Assembly (NCBI RefSeq): GCF_032854445.1
Contig: NC_088299.1
Span: 16,611,608-16,675,607, forward strand
DNA: 64,000 bases
Direction of reading: 5' to 3'
Source: Liolophura sinensis
Taxonomy: Eukaryota > Mollusca > Polyplacophora > Chitonida > Chitonidae
Part shown: in pieces, positions 40,301 through 52,300 of the stretch
How positions within the stretch are numbered: position 1 is the first letter of the stretch
How the letters are laid out: each line of letters begins with the position of its first letter
The notes under the pieces: generated by a model
What the model was told of the DNA's origin: nothing
Seen by the model: the letters and a program-made list of their open reading frames with translations, nothing else
The model's database searches: none
Position numbers and translations under genes: made by a program

Positions 40301-43300
40301 GTAGAGGGAAAACTGAAGAAAAGCAAGCTTGTAAATCTTCATTGTGCTGTTTGAGCAGTTTTGTTCCTGCTAAGTAAAACCCTGTGCTGCTTTAAGAACT
40401 TAAGATTCAGTTTTAATTGGAAAGGTATGCTGAGTTTTGTTGTAAGGACACAGACAGTGAGTTTTGTTGTAAGGACACAGACAGTGAGTTTTGTTGTAAG
40501 GATATAGACAGTGAGTTTTGTTGTAAGCACACTTACAGTGAGTTTTGTTGTAAGGACACAGACTGAGTTTTGTTGTAAGGGCACAGACAGTGAGTTTTGT
40601 TGTAAGGACACAGACAGTGAGTTTTGTTGTAAGGACATGGACAGTGAGTTTTGTTGTAAGGACACGGACAGTGAGTTTTGTTGTAAGGACACGGACAGTG
40701 AGTTTTGTTGTAAGGACACAGACAGTGAGTTTTGTTGTGAGGACACAGACAGTGAGTTTTGTTGTAAGGACATACACAGTGAGTTTTGTTGTAAGGACAC
40801 AGACAGTGAGTTTTGTTGTAAGGACACAGACAGTGAGTTTTGTTGTAAGGACACGGACAGTGAGTTTTGTTGTAAGGACACGGACAGTGAGTTTTGTTGT
40901 AAGGACACAGACAGTGAGTTTTATTGTGAGGACACAGACAGTGAGTTTTGTTGTAAGGACACAGACAGTGAGTTTTATTGTGAGGACACAGACAGTGAGT
41001 TTTGTTGTAAGGACATACACAGTGAGTTTTGTTGTAAGGACACAGACAGTGAGTTTTGTTGTAAGGACACAGACAGTGAGTTTTGTTGTAAGGACACAGT
41101 GAGTTTTGTTGTAAAGACACAGACAGTGAGTTTTGTTGTAAGGACACAGTGAGTTTTGTTGTAAGGACACATACAGTGCACATATTAGTTTGAATGGCAT
41201 TGAATGTCGACTTTTTGATACATTCAAGTACTTACAAGCTATGTTAATGAGCAAAGTAGACTGCAGTTCTGGGGGAAAATACTTTAGGAGAGTTTTGCTC
41301 CTAAGATTTAAGTTTTGATTACACAAGGGTCTACATGATGTATCCAGGAGCAGTTGTTAGAAGACAGTTTTATGATGGCTGGTGATGTAGCTTAATATGT
41401 GTCAGGGAACCAGGCATCCATGTAGGCCATCACATAACGGTAATTGTTCTGCACTCTGAGGGCATGTCTGAATGTAGCTGGTGATGCAAAAGCCTGTGTG
41501 TGTGTGTGTGCATATACCCTAAATCGCCTAAATTTCCTCCACAGAAGTGCATTTTAGAGGCAAATAAATGTCACAAAATATTATTTTTGGCACTGACAAT
41601 TTTCCAGTAGGGTATCATCCCATGTTTTAAGCAAACCTCAAAGCGCCTTCCTAAAACCAGTAAAACTGTCAGAATCAGCAATGGACAAGCCAGTGATGTC
41701 TTACACATACAAGATTGTCCACATACTTAAGGTAATAAGTACAGAGTTGAGTTCATGTGTACCAAACATAGCAGTCCTCCCACCACATTCCCCTGTGCAC
41801 ATGTGTCCATTAAGAAATCCCTGTGACAGTGTAAGAATGACTGCTTGGGTCAAACAGATGCTTATCAGTACATAGTCAGCATAGTTCTGCTCACTACCAG
41901 GAAGTGGAGGAAAAAGTGGGAATCCAAATTTAACCCCCAAAATAAACGTGGGGAATGTTGTACCTGTAGAGTGGTTATAATTGATGTTACCTGTTAGCTA
42001 CTCTGTGCCGTGACCATTCTAGTAAAACCCCCCAGGCATGCTGTTACCTCGTACAGCATGCTGATTGATATCTGAGAGAACACAAACTCTGACAAGGTGT
42101 TACTCAGGTCAATGGTTTGTGTGTACATATACACACAGGCCCCTGTCTCTAGAAATATGAGTATTTGATAACTTATACAAAAACAGACAAGGTTTACAGA
42201 ATTTCAAAAGATGGGAAACAGACAAGGTTTTTTATTGACATGAATTACAGGGATAAAAATTTCAAAAGATGAGTTACAGATGGATGATTTGGCAATGATG
42301 TGAAAACAAAATGAACCAAGGACCAAGGGTTCCTGGCTGGCCTATTCACCTAAAGTGTTCTCTCTACAGCTAATGTGCCATGTGGCCACTGCCTCAGGCT
42401 CAAATCCAGCACTTGCTGCTTTTGGTGTGATGGATAAGCCAGACAGTGTATCAGGTGAGCTAGTACCTTAGGCCTAGACACAGTCCATTTTCTTCCGCTC
42501 TGATTTTAATCCTGACCACGACTGTACATGTATATAAAACACCCAAAACTTCTGGAATATGGCATGAATCAAGTAACACTAATGAATAAGTAAAAGTTGT
42601 GAAAGGGTGATGAGTGAAATGTTACCAGCCAGATGGTCCCAATAAACAATACTGAAGTGCTGAGAATGACACATAATTACAAATGTCTTAAGTCCGTTTT
42701 TCCACTAATTGATCACACAGCTCTGTGGTATTTGTAAGTTCAGCTTTATGTTAAGAGAGTATGGTCTTGTCAGTAGCTCAAGTTGTCTAGAGCTTAATAT
42801 GGTAAATGACAACTTCAAAATCTTTTTCATAAAGTTACAGAAGATGAATTTATTCACTGCATGGGAAAAGCAAAGTGATTAATTTAAGACCTCGACCTGT
42901 GAATCTTTAGATTCCTGGAAATGCTATGACTGGGTACAAACTACTAAATCTATGTTGGTACACCAATAAGCTTAGTGTAGATACTCCGAAAAAACTGAGC
43001 AGTCAAATATTTGATCTTTCAATATTCTGACCAAATTTTATTTGTCATCTTCAGTATACACACAAAAGAACTGAAATGTCGCAGTTTTGACGTTTCAACA
43101 TTTCGAGACAATTTTATTTGTCATCTTCAGGACGTGTAGACAAATATTGAAACATCAGATATGCGATGTCTTAGTTTCTTTGGAGTATCTATGCTTTTGC
43201 ATTGTTTTAAAAGACTACAACCGTCTGATAATGTCATCAAGCATCGATCTGTGATCGTGGTAGGTTAATGCCCAAGGTAGTCTGTAAAACATTCCACATT

Positions 43301-46300
43301 CTTTATTGTAAGAAGTAAAGGTAATTAAGTGAAGTGTGGGCGTAAAAGAGAACATACAGTATGTATATGTGCAAAACACCAGCTGTTTCAAGATACGCAT
43401 TTGTTCTTGCGTAGACTGTCATAGTTCTTTTGTGCGAAGGTTTTTTTTGGGGTAATGTTTGAGTGAGCAGTTAAGAATTATAAAAAATTAAAACAGGGTA
43501 GATTGTTTGAGACATATGGAGATGTCATTGTGTGTTAGCTCTTGATGTGAGCTGACTGTGTTAGCCGAGAAAATTGTAACTGTTGTAGGGCATCATGACT
43601 GAACAGTCTTTTGGTGGAGCTCTGGGCTTGTAGCCTTGTTCATGTACAAAATCAGAATTAAACTAGGTTGTGGCAGAGATTTCTCAGTTACATGCATGCA
43701 TGTACCTTGTCACATGCCACTCTGAAAAACTCACAGACATTTATGAGGTCATGTGTCTCTTTAAAAGTTGAAAAGTTTACAGCTAAGTTCTCTGGATGAA
43801 CTTTCGAGGTGTACATGTATGTACATATTGCCTTGGCAACCAAGTTTGTGCACTGTGAAGGTCCACATTTGTTGAATACATTTGAAATGTTTCTCATGTT
43901 AATTAAGGTGTGTTTTAAGTTCCATCAGACAAAGCTATAGATAAGGCAATGGTTTCCTCCATGTACTCTGGTTTCCTTCACCAGCTGATTGTCTGGGTAA
44001 ATGTACAAGTAAAAAAATCAGGAGTTAAGATGACATTAAACTCCAGTCAAAGAAATAAATCTTACCATAAGTACTTTGGGGTGTTTTACATGCTGTTTGC
44101 CATGTATGTTCTTCACGTTATGACTTTTACTTGAAATGTAATGTATGGTTGTATGTAATGATGCACACACTGTTTTGGTTTGAGTGACTGTATACCTATG
44201 TCGTGTGGATTACCCCTCAGGTTGAGGTGATCCCTTCCCCCCACTCCCCCCTCCCCCCACACACATGCCCTCCACCCTCACCTTGTGTGTGGTGGGTAGC
44301 CGTTTTTATGGCAGGCCCTGATGTAAGCCATTTACCAGCATCTCTGGCAAATGGATACCATATAGACCTCTTGTCAGTGTATATGAGCCAGTGTGTGATG
44401 CTGTCAGATAACATCAGGATTACATCTAACCTTATGACCCAGGGGTCTGCTGTTAATTAAATCATCTGCTACTGTGGTGGAGGTTGAATCATTTACTTAC
44501 ACTGTGCACACATATAAACTGTAATAATAGTGGAAACATCAATGTACTTAAAAGTGAATCTTAAGGATATTCCCATGTACATTTAGTTTTATTATGAACA
44601 AACATGTCTGGAACTTTGTGTCTGCCAACATGGGGTGTTTGGAAACAATTTGGAGAAAGTTTTGGAAAACATATTAGTATGCCTAGAGGAGTGTGCTTTT
44701 TTAGGTTTGGTGTTATTATAAGTACGGCAAGGTATTGAGAGAGGAGTTCAGCTGGATTGTAAACTGTTAAAATAGTCTAGCCTAATATTAATATGTGTGT
44801 CCAGTAAAACGTTTTGGCAAGCCTTGACTAAGAATGAATATGGAGACCTTTTGTCAGCTTGGCAGTACTAGGTAACTGTATATATCATTTATAATGATAC
44901 AAGTATGCTAATTACATATCTGATCAAATGCACACCGTGTACTATATGTACGTGTATCAACCACATTTCCATACTACATGTATAGGCATAGGTCTGCTAA
45001 TTGATTTACACAAGAAATAATTTAGGTTCAAGGTTAAAAGTTAAGGCTAAGTTTGAGAGAGAAAAAAAGATGGGTGGTTGAACTGAGTGGAAGAACCTTG
45101 AATGAAGCTCTGGAATGAACACTTGAAATGTTACATATACTATTATGTCAACATGAACTGAAATTTCTTCATTCCACATTGACTATAATGAAAACCAGCA
45201 GGGAAAGTGAGGAAACATACCTCATAATCTTTTGTTTGTAATTATTTATTATATTTAATGTCATATATTTAATTTGAGACTGACATGTGCTTCATGGGCC
45301 AGGTGTATGGTACAGACATATTTTTCCATCCTTAACTTAATATTTAACTGGGAACAACCCTTTTATAATTTCCTGAAAAGTACAGAATTCTGTTTATGCA
45401 TGTTGCATATTGGAAATAAATATGTTAGTGTGACGTCAGGCCTAATGCTGTCAATGCAGTGTGGTTCCCCCCAAAATCACCTTTACACAATTCATAACAT
45501 ATTCACAATAAGTGAAAACAAATCTATATACATGTACATATTTTTAGTCCAGCTCATGCTGGTTTCCTCTTCCGCCGTACTTCTGCCAGAAACCTGTTGA
45601 TGGTTTTGGGTGTCCCTCTACCATAATGCTTGCTGTCGTCATATGCTGGTGAAACATTCTTGAGTATGGTGCAAAGCACCAGTCAAATAAATATATAAAT
45701 AAACATGTTTTTAGCACCATAATATTTTAAGTAGTAGTGGTTTCAAATGGGATTTCTAATGCCAGAGAGATTTGAATCATCTAACTGTTTTGCGCTCTTT
45801 GCCTTTTCTTTGGAATGAGTCATTTGTTCCAAGGAAGCCAGACATAAATCTGCAATTATTTGTACACATGTACCTGATGTGTGTTTCACTGGGTAGAGGT
45901 GTTGTTGTGGTTGAGAGATGGAAGGAAGTGTGTAATACATTTGTTATGTGCTGGTGTGGTGTGTTCTGAGTTAGCTGCCATTGGGGACTCTAACTGTGTC
46001 CCTATACATGTGTGCTGTTTTATCTGCTAACCATTACCTCATCCCTGCTATTGCCTTTTAAAGTTAAGCAAACCATATGTGACAATTTACATGTAAACGT
46101 CTGCACATCAAACTTCAAAGCTGTACAAGTCTTTTTGTTTTCATTCCTCTGTCAGTATGAATTTGCATTATCTTCTTCTCTGTGACATTAAAGTATGTAT
46201 AAAGTTTAGAGCAGGGCCTAATGTAATTATTGAGGAATGCACAGACGTGTGGACAATTGGCGGCAAGGTTTGGCTCATTTGGAGGGCGGGTGCAGAATTG

Positions 46301-49300
46301 TATATTTGCTTGTTAATATGTGAAAACTGTTTCTTTCCATCCGGTTTCCTCCCACCTTAAAGCTGACTGTCGTCGTATAAGTGAAATATTCTTGAGTACT
46401 ATGTAAAACACCAGTGAAATAAAATAAATAATTAAATGTGAAAACTATTTCTCTTCTCATGTCAAATAGATATGCAGTCATGAAGAATGGTGAAATAAAT
46501 TTGAAAACCTTGATAAATTATCAAAGTAATTGAACGCTGAATAAAAAGACGCACACAAAGATACTGTTCAGAACTCTTCCCTCTTGGGTGTAAAAACAGA
46601 GAAGTGCATTTTGTTAAGTAATGATCAGGGTAAGGAGGTTTTCCTTGGTGGGGAGCATACATGTGGGTGTTATCTGCTGGTGCCCTCATACTGAGTTACC
46701 TTACCACCATCTCACTTTCACTTCTTGTGGGTTCTTGTCATCAGTTTGAATTGTAGGAATTGTTTTGTGGGATCTATGATAACGAATTAGACAAAGGGTC
46801 GATCAGGAGGTACATGTCAGGGGTTGTCTGCTCAGGTGGGAGGATTTCCTGATGGTTCTGTCTACTTTCCTCCACGCGTCAACCTAACAATTTTCACACT
46901 CGAGGAATATGATGGATGAGCTTTATTTGATTCACTAAAGCAGTCTGATCTAGGTACATGTTTGAACAGTTCATGGTAATAAGAAAAGTGGGGAAGTGTA
47001 CATGTGCTGTGGCAAAGTAATGGTCATGATATTTGTATGATGCTACATACAGCTTTTCTTACAGTGATGTTTTTTGATCTCAATCTTAAAGTTATCATAG
47101 TAAACACATGGTAATGATGCTACATACAGTTTTTCTTACAGTGATGTTTTTTGATCTCAATCTTAAAGTTATCACAGTAAACACATGGTAATGATGCTAC
47201 ATACAGCTTTTCTTACAGTGATGTTTTTTGATCTCAATCTTAAAGTTATCATAGTAAACACATGGTAATGATGCTACATACAGTTTTTCTATAGGTTTTT
47301 GTATAGGTGTATGTAAAATGTAGCTTATCATTTGGACACAAACAAACCACAAAACCTGCACAATCAAATTTTCTCTAAATGCCATAGCTTATTCCCTTTA
47401 ACCTGACCATCAGTAAAGTCACAAAAATTGTTACATTTTTTAAACTTGGGTCTTTTTGACAGGGACTACCAAGGATTTCACAATATTCTGAAAATATACT
47501 GATAGTTTGACATTTTCCTTACAGTGTCACATAAGACAACTAATTACAAGGATATCTATATATTCAAATATTTATTTTAAAAATTTAAATTTAGGAGCCT
47601 GGTGACAACAGTTTTTGCAAAAATTGAAAATTGACTCACGGAGAGGAACTATGTTAGGGAGAAACTGACCTAATCCGTGATAATCAAGCCTGCTGACAGG
47701 TTGTGGAGTGGGGGGGAGGGGGGGGGGGAATGTTTGTTCAAGCAGATCCAGGAACAGCTGCCTGAGCATTTCCCTGGGTGACATTCAGGAATGGATAGCT
47801 TATACCTACTTGTAGCTCTCTAGCTGGCTTATGTACTCCCCCATTAGCAGACCTTTCAGCATTCTTTCATAACATAACCCTATGTTGACTTGTCACCACC
47901 TGATTGAGCTATTGCCACAAACAGTTGCGTTTCACTTAGAGCAAAGAAAAAAACAGACCTTTTATTGTGCGCATATCGAATTCCTGAGCAATGTGGAGTT
48001 TATGGATTACATGTGTGAGCAATGAACTATTAAACTTTCCTTAAATAATCTAGACACTGCTATCACAAGTCCTGTGTCCACAGTATTTGGAGTCTATGTG
48101 CTTATAATTGCTTGGATCAGTAGACACAGCAGATTTTTAAGTTCTTCTTAGCCCAACCAACAACATGCGTAGAGCCTGATTTATATCGCATCATGTGTCT
48201 TGGTCAGTTTGGCAGGAAATACTTTAGGTTAGCTCTCTACACACAAAGTTGTATTATAAAGGAACAATGACCCCTTATGCTTTCTTCTTTTTAGAATTTT
48301 GATTGATTATTGTTGTAAGACAGTTGCATGTACATATGAACTAGAAGTCTGACTTTTACCAAGACTGTGTAAGATTATGACTTTGGCTGTCCTTGTTTTG
48401 TTAACCAGTTCTTTCTGTACCACTTTTTCCTGGTGTATATATGCAGATTTGTAGGGAAATGTAGTTAAATGTAGCTCCTGGGGATCTGATAAATTGATAT
48501 GAATTCATGTGAATTCAGATATTATGTACTCGACTGGTTTATTTACCTTGCAACCACTATGCAGTTGACAAACAGTGAACTCATTCATTGGAGATTTTGT
48601 TTTAAATATCAATCTGCAATTAAATAAAAACATGTATGTATTCTCTGGTATGTCTGGTTCCTCGAGGATCATTTGTAATTCTCATTTAGGTCATCACTCA
48701 TGAATATACATACATTGAAGATTTTGCATTGTCTCTTAATTTGAGAATGGGCTCTTTACAGTCTACCCTACAGTTATTGAAAGTGGACGTATTTAAATCT
48801 TCTGTGCATAGCGTGCTGTTATCAGCAGATTAATATGTGACTGTTCATTGTGTTTGTGCGGTTGGCCGTGGTTCCTACAGAATTGTATATGTAAATCTGT
48901 GTAAGTGCTGAGTTGTATTGTTTAGCTACCTGGACAAAGTGACTGTCTGGCTAGGTCATCCCACAGTGGGTTATCCTAACCTTATGTATGCAGCTAAGCA
49001 CACTGGTCCTAAATCAATGGTCAGCTGTACACTTTACTCACCTGTCTCCCATTGTATGACTCTAGGATGCTAGTAAGGTATATTTATTTATTTTGATTTA
49101 TGATGGTGGTTTATGTGTGCATGCGTGAAACCAAAGTAAACCTCCAACCTTTGCCAGGTACCTGATTAACCTCCTGTTGGCAGATAAGGTATAGGATACG
49201 TGATAAAAGGGGCAGATGAGTTTGCAGCGGTTATTTGATGCCATTGTGGAAATGTAAATGTTGTGTTACGAAGTTTTGTGCTTTAGCAACACCTTTACCA

Positions 49301-52300
49301 TGCATAAGCAGTTTTTGTCGTGTTTTTGTTGCGAGACTTAAGGAAAAAACTACAGGCTTATTAAAAAGCAGTTTAGTGAACTAAGGAAGTTTTATGAAAC
49401 AGCACCCAGGTGACCAATTTGAGCGTTTCCTCAAGTCCTTAAGTGAGGGTTTGACCAGACAGACCACATCTTGTTAGCTAGAGTGTTGTTGGTCAGCACA
49501 TATAGTTGTGTATACAGTTGCTATAGATCCAGTGACTGTGATTACCCTAATGTCTGTCAGCTAGCAGATTTTATATTTCTTATATCAGATGTGATTTTAT
49601 GGTCTGCTAATCTGCTTCCTTGGGACATTATGGGATAAATTTGTATAGACATTGTGGCCTTGTTGGCCTGCATGGCCTTAGGGCATACTTATATCTCAAA
49701 CTGGCCACGTGAACTTTCTGGTGCACTGTGCATGGATCTGTATATTTTGTGCAGTGGAAGATCACAATTTTTCTATTAACTTGTGGATGTTGCGGAAGTG
49801 GTGTGTTGAAGAAAAGTACTGATTTTCAGTCAAATTTTCAGTGAGGTACACCTGTATAAATTACTGCTTGGATGAAAAGGAAGAGGACATAATTGTATTT
49901 TGTATCTTTTAGATTATCAGGAATATCAAAGATATTACCAAAAGTTTATGTTTAGGAAGCTTTGTAGTAGCAACCATAAAAAACTGTGGATGAATATTTG
50001 AGTGGTCCAGACATGCTGTATACCTTGTAAGTTTTCACAAAAGGAAACTCAGTTATAACTAAGACCTACTCCTTTTGGCATGTATTAGTGTGTACATATG
50101 TCTCTACATTGTGGATGTCATTTTAGCTCTGTACACTTTAGTGAAGCATTAGGTGTGTGTGTACCTACTAGATGCAGAACTTGTAGCTGATACATACATG
50201 CATGTGTACATGATGCGTACATGCAGTCGTAGAGGTGCGCTCAGGTTCACATGAGGTGGATGTGTGAGAGTGCAGAGCTTGTCTGTTAGCTAGTGGGTCA
50301 CTCTAGTCTTATTGTCAAATGGCTGTCAGATGCTGCAGTGCAAAAACCCATATGTGTGTAAATATTTTGGCCTTTAATATCATATTATATAGGAGGCATA
50401 TGAAGAAGGTTTCATTATCAAACAACAAATTATAGGTGTAAGTCATAAGTATGGCTTGTGAAAATCATGCCTTGCTCTGCTTGATGGTCTTGGGACTTGA
50501 ACTTTGAGTAGTGATGGGGTAATCTGGATCAGGTCAGCTTCATGAGGGTGAGTGGGGGGTAGCTATAGAGTGGTGGAATCCTTTTGCTGACCATATCACA
50601 GAGCTAATGTGGCAGAACTAATGATACTTGCTGAGGACATCAAATCCTTCCCCTACCCCCACAGGCTGTTATAAGCCATCTGTGGTGCCAGACAAGTGCA
50701 ATTTTTCTCACTCCGTGGTGTCTCTGCATTTAAGCTGTGTTAGATCTCAGTGAAGCAATTCAGCATTCCATCATGAATATTGGTATAGGATTTCATGAAC
50801 AACCATGCAAGTACCAGGATCTCCTTCTACAGTAACTAACAAGTCCTTTGATTTCAAAAAGTAGCAATAACGCTGTAGAATAAATTTGTACCTAAATTTA
50901 TTTGTTTATTTATTTGATTGGTGCTTAAAGCCGTACTCAAGAATGTTTCAATTGCCATGAGAGGAATTGGACTCTGGGAAACCCACAACCATCCACAGGC
51001 TACTGACAGATCTTCTCACATTCTGGCCTTGCTTCCACATGTAAATTTTATTTGTTTGAATTTATTTGATCAAGGGAGTTCAGGGTTTTATACAAATCTT
51101 CAAAATGTTTGAAAATCTCGGAAATCTTACAGTCTTGAATATGAAATTGTTTACTGCAATAACACAAATGTTCATATGAAGACTGTTAGATAGTGCTGTG
51201 ATGGTACATTTTTGTCACAGCAAATTTATCATTTGATTTAACAATTCTTCTGTTTGTGAAGGTCTTATGCTGTTTGTTTAATACTTCATTCGTCAAATTA
51301 ACCTATTTGAAAAGTAATAAACTGGTGAAAAAATTTACCGGAAACCCAATAATATTTGCATGACTGATAGGAATTGAAAGAAGTTTGTCATTTGGGATGT
51401 GGCTGGGTGAGAGTAGTGGTCTGGCTGCCTGTTGTACTCTGGCATTTCCCATCCTACAGATAATGACTGGCTATGAGAGTTATGTGAAATAGTTACAGCT
51501 GAGGCTCTCCTCAAGTGCTGATTGGACAACATTCCCACCTAATCCCTGTTAGTGTGTACAGAGGAAATAGCTAGGGTGGCCTGTCTGACCCCGGAGTCTG
51601 GGCTAAAACCCTTGTCATCAACACTAAACCTTTATGACATATCTGCCAATTTGTCTATTGGGGATGTTCATCCAACATGTCAGGAGGATAGTGAAACTAT
51701 TTGACCTCATAAGGTCATCTGGGGTTAAAATACAGCCACCTGGCCACAAGGCTGATGTGGTCACAGCGAGTGTAATGTTTGCTCAGGTTGAGTGATACAT
51801 CAAGGCTGTCACTGCCTGCATGTTAAATGTCTAGGTGAAAACTCACGCAGGTAGGAATTGCAGTAAGAGCACATAATCTGTTTGTTGAAGCTTGCTGCTT
51901 GAGACAGTTTATAGCCCTGAACGGTAGCTCTGAGAGCTAAAAGGTCATTGTAAGGATTGGAAGAGCAGTGAGGATAATTCCTTACAGATCCCAGACGCAG
52001 AGCCAACTGACGATGATGTGCAAAGATAAAAGCATTCTCGTCGGCGGGCCCCTTAGCTTATCGGCAGTTTGACCTCCAGTATACCTATACCCCTCTCTGT
52101 CAACACAAGGGCTGTGTCTGTCTGACAGTCAGGCAAAAAAACCACCTACAATTATCTGATTATATATAGAACTGCGGTAATGGCACATCTGATAACACCC
52201 GATAGCATTACGCGCTTCATTGTAACAGTGTGGAAGCAATGACGTCATGTTTGGGTCACCTCTGCTCTTTAGGGGGCATCTCAGGACTCCAGCACTTGAC

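Noticed and set aside
40400-41326. 308-codon - strand ORF and 213-codon + strand ORF as protein genes
   Set aside because: Both are the 27-bp minisatellite read in different frames. Several frames on both strands are open at once, with no start context, splice sites or family match.
42370-42454. 85-nt stretch bounded by CTCTACAG and GTGAGC as an extra TMX3 exon
   Set aside because: Joined after exon 9 it gives an immediate stop (AG|C TAA), and exon 9 to exon 10 already fits the family without a gap. At most it would be a poison exon. It also has a SINE-like B-box look.
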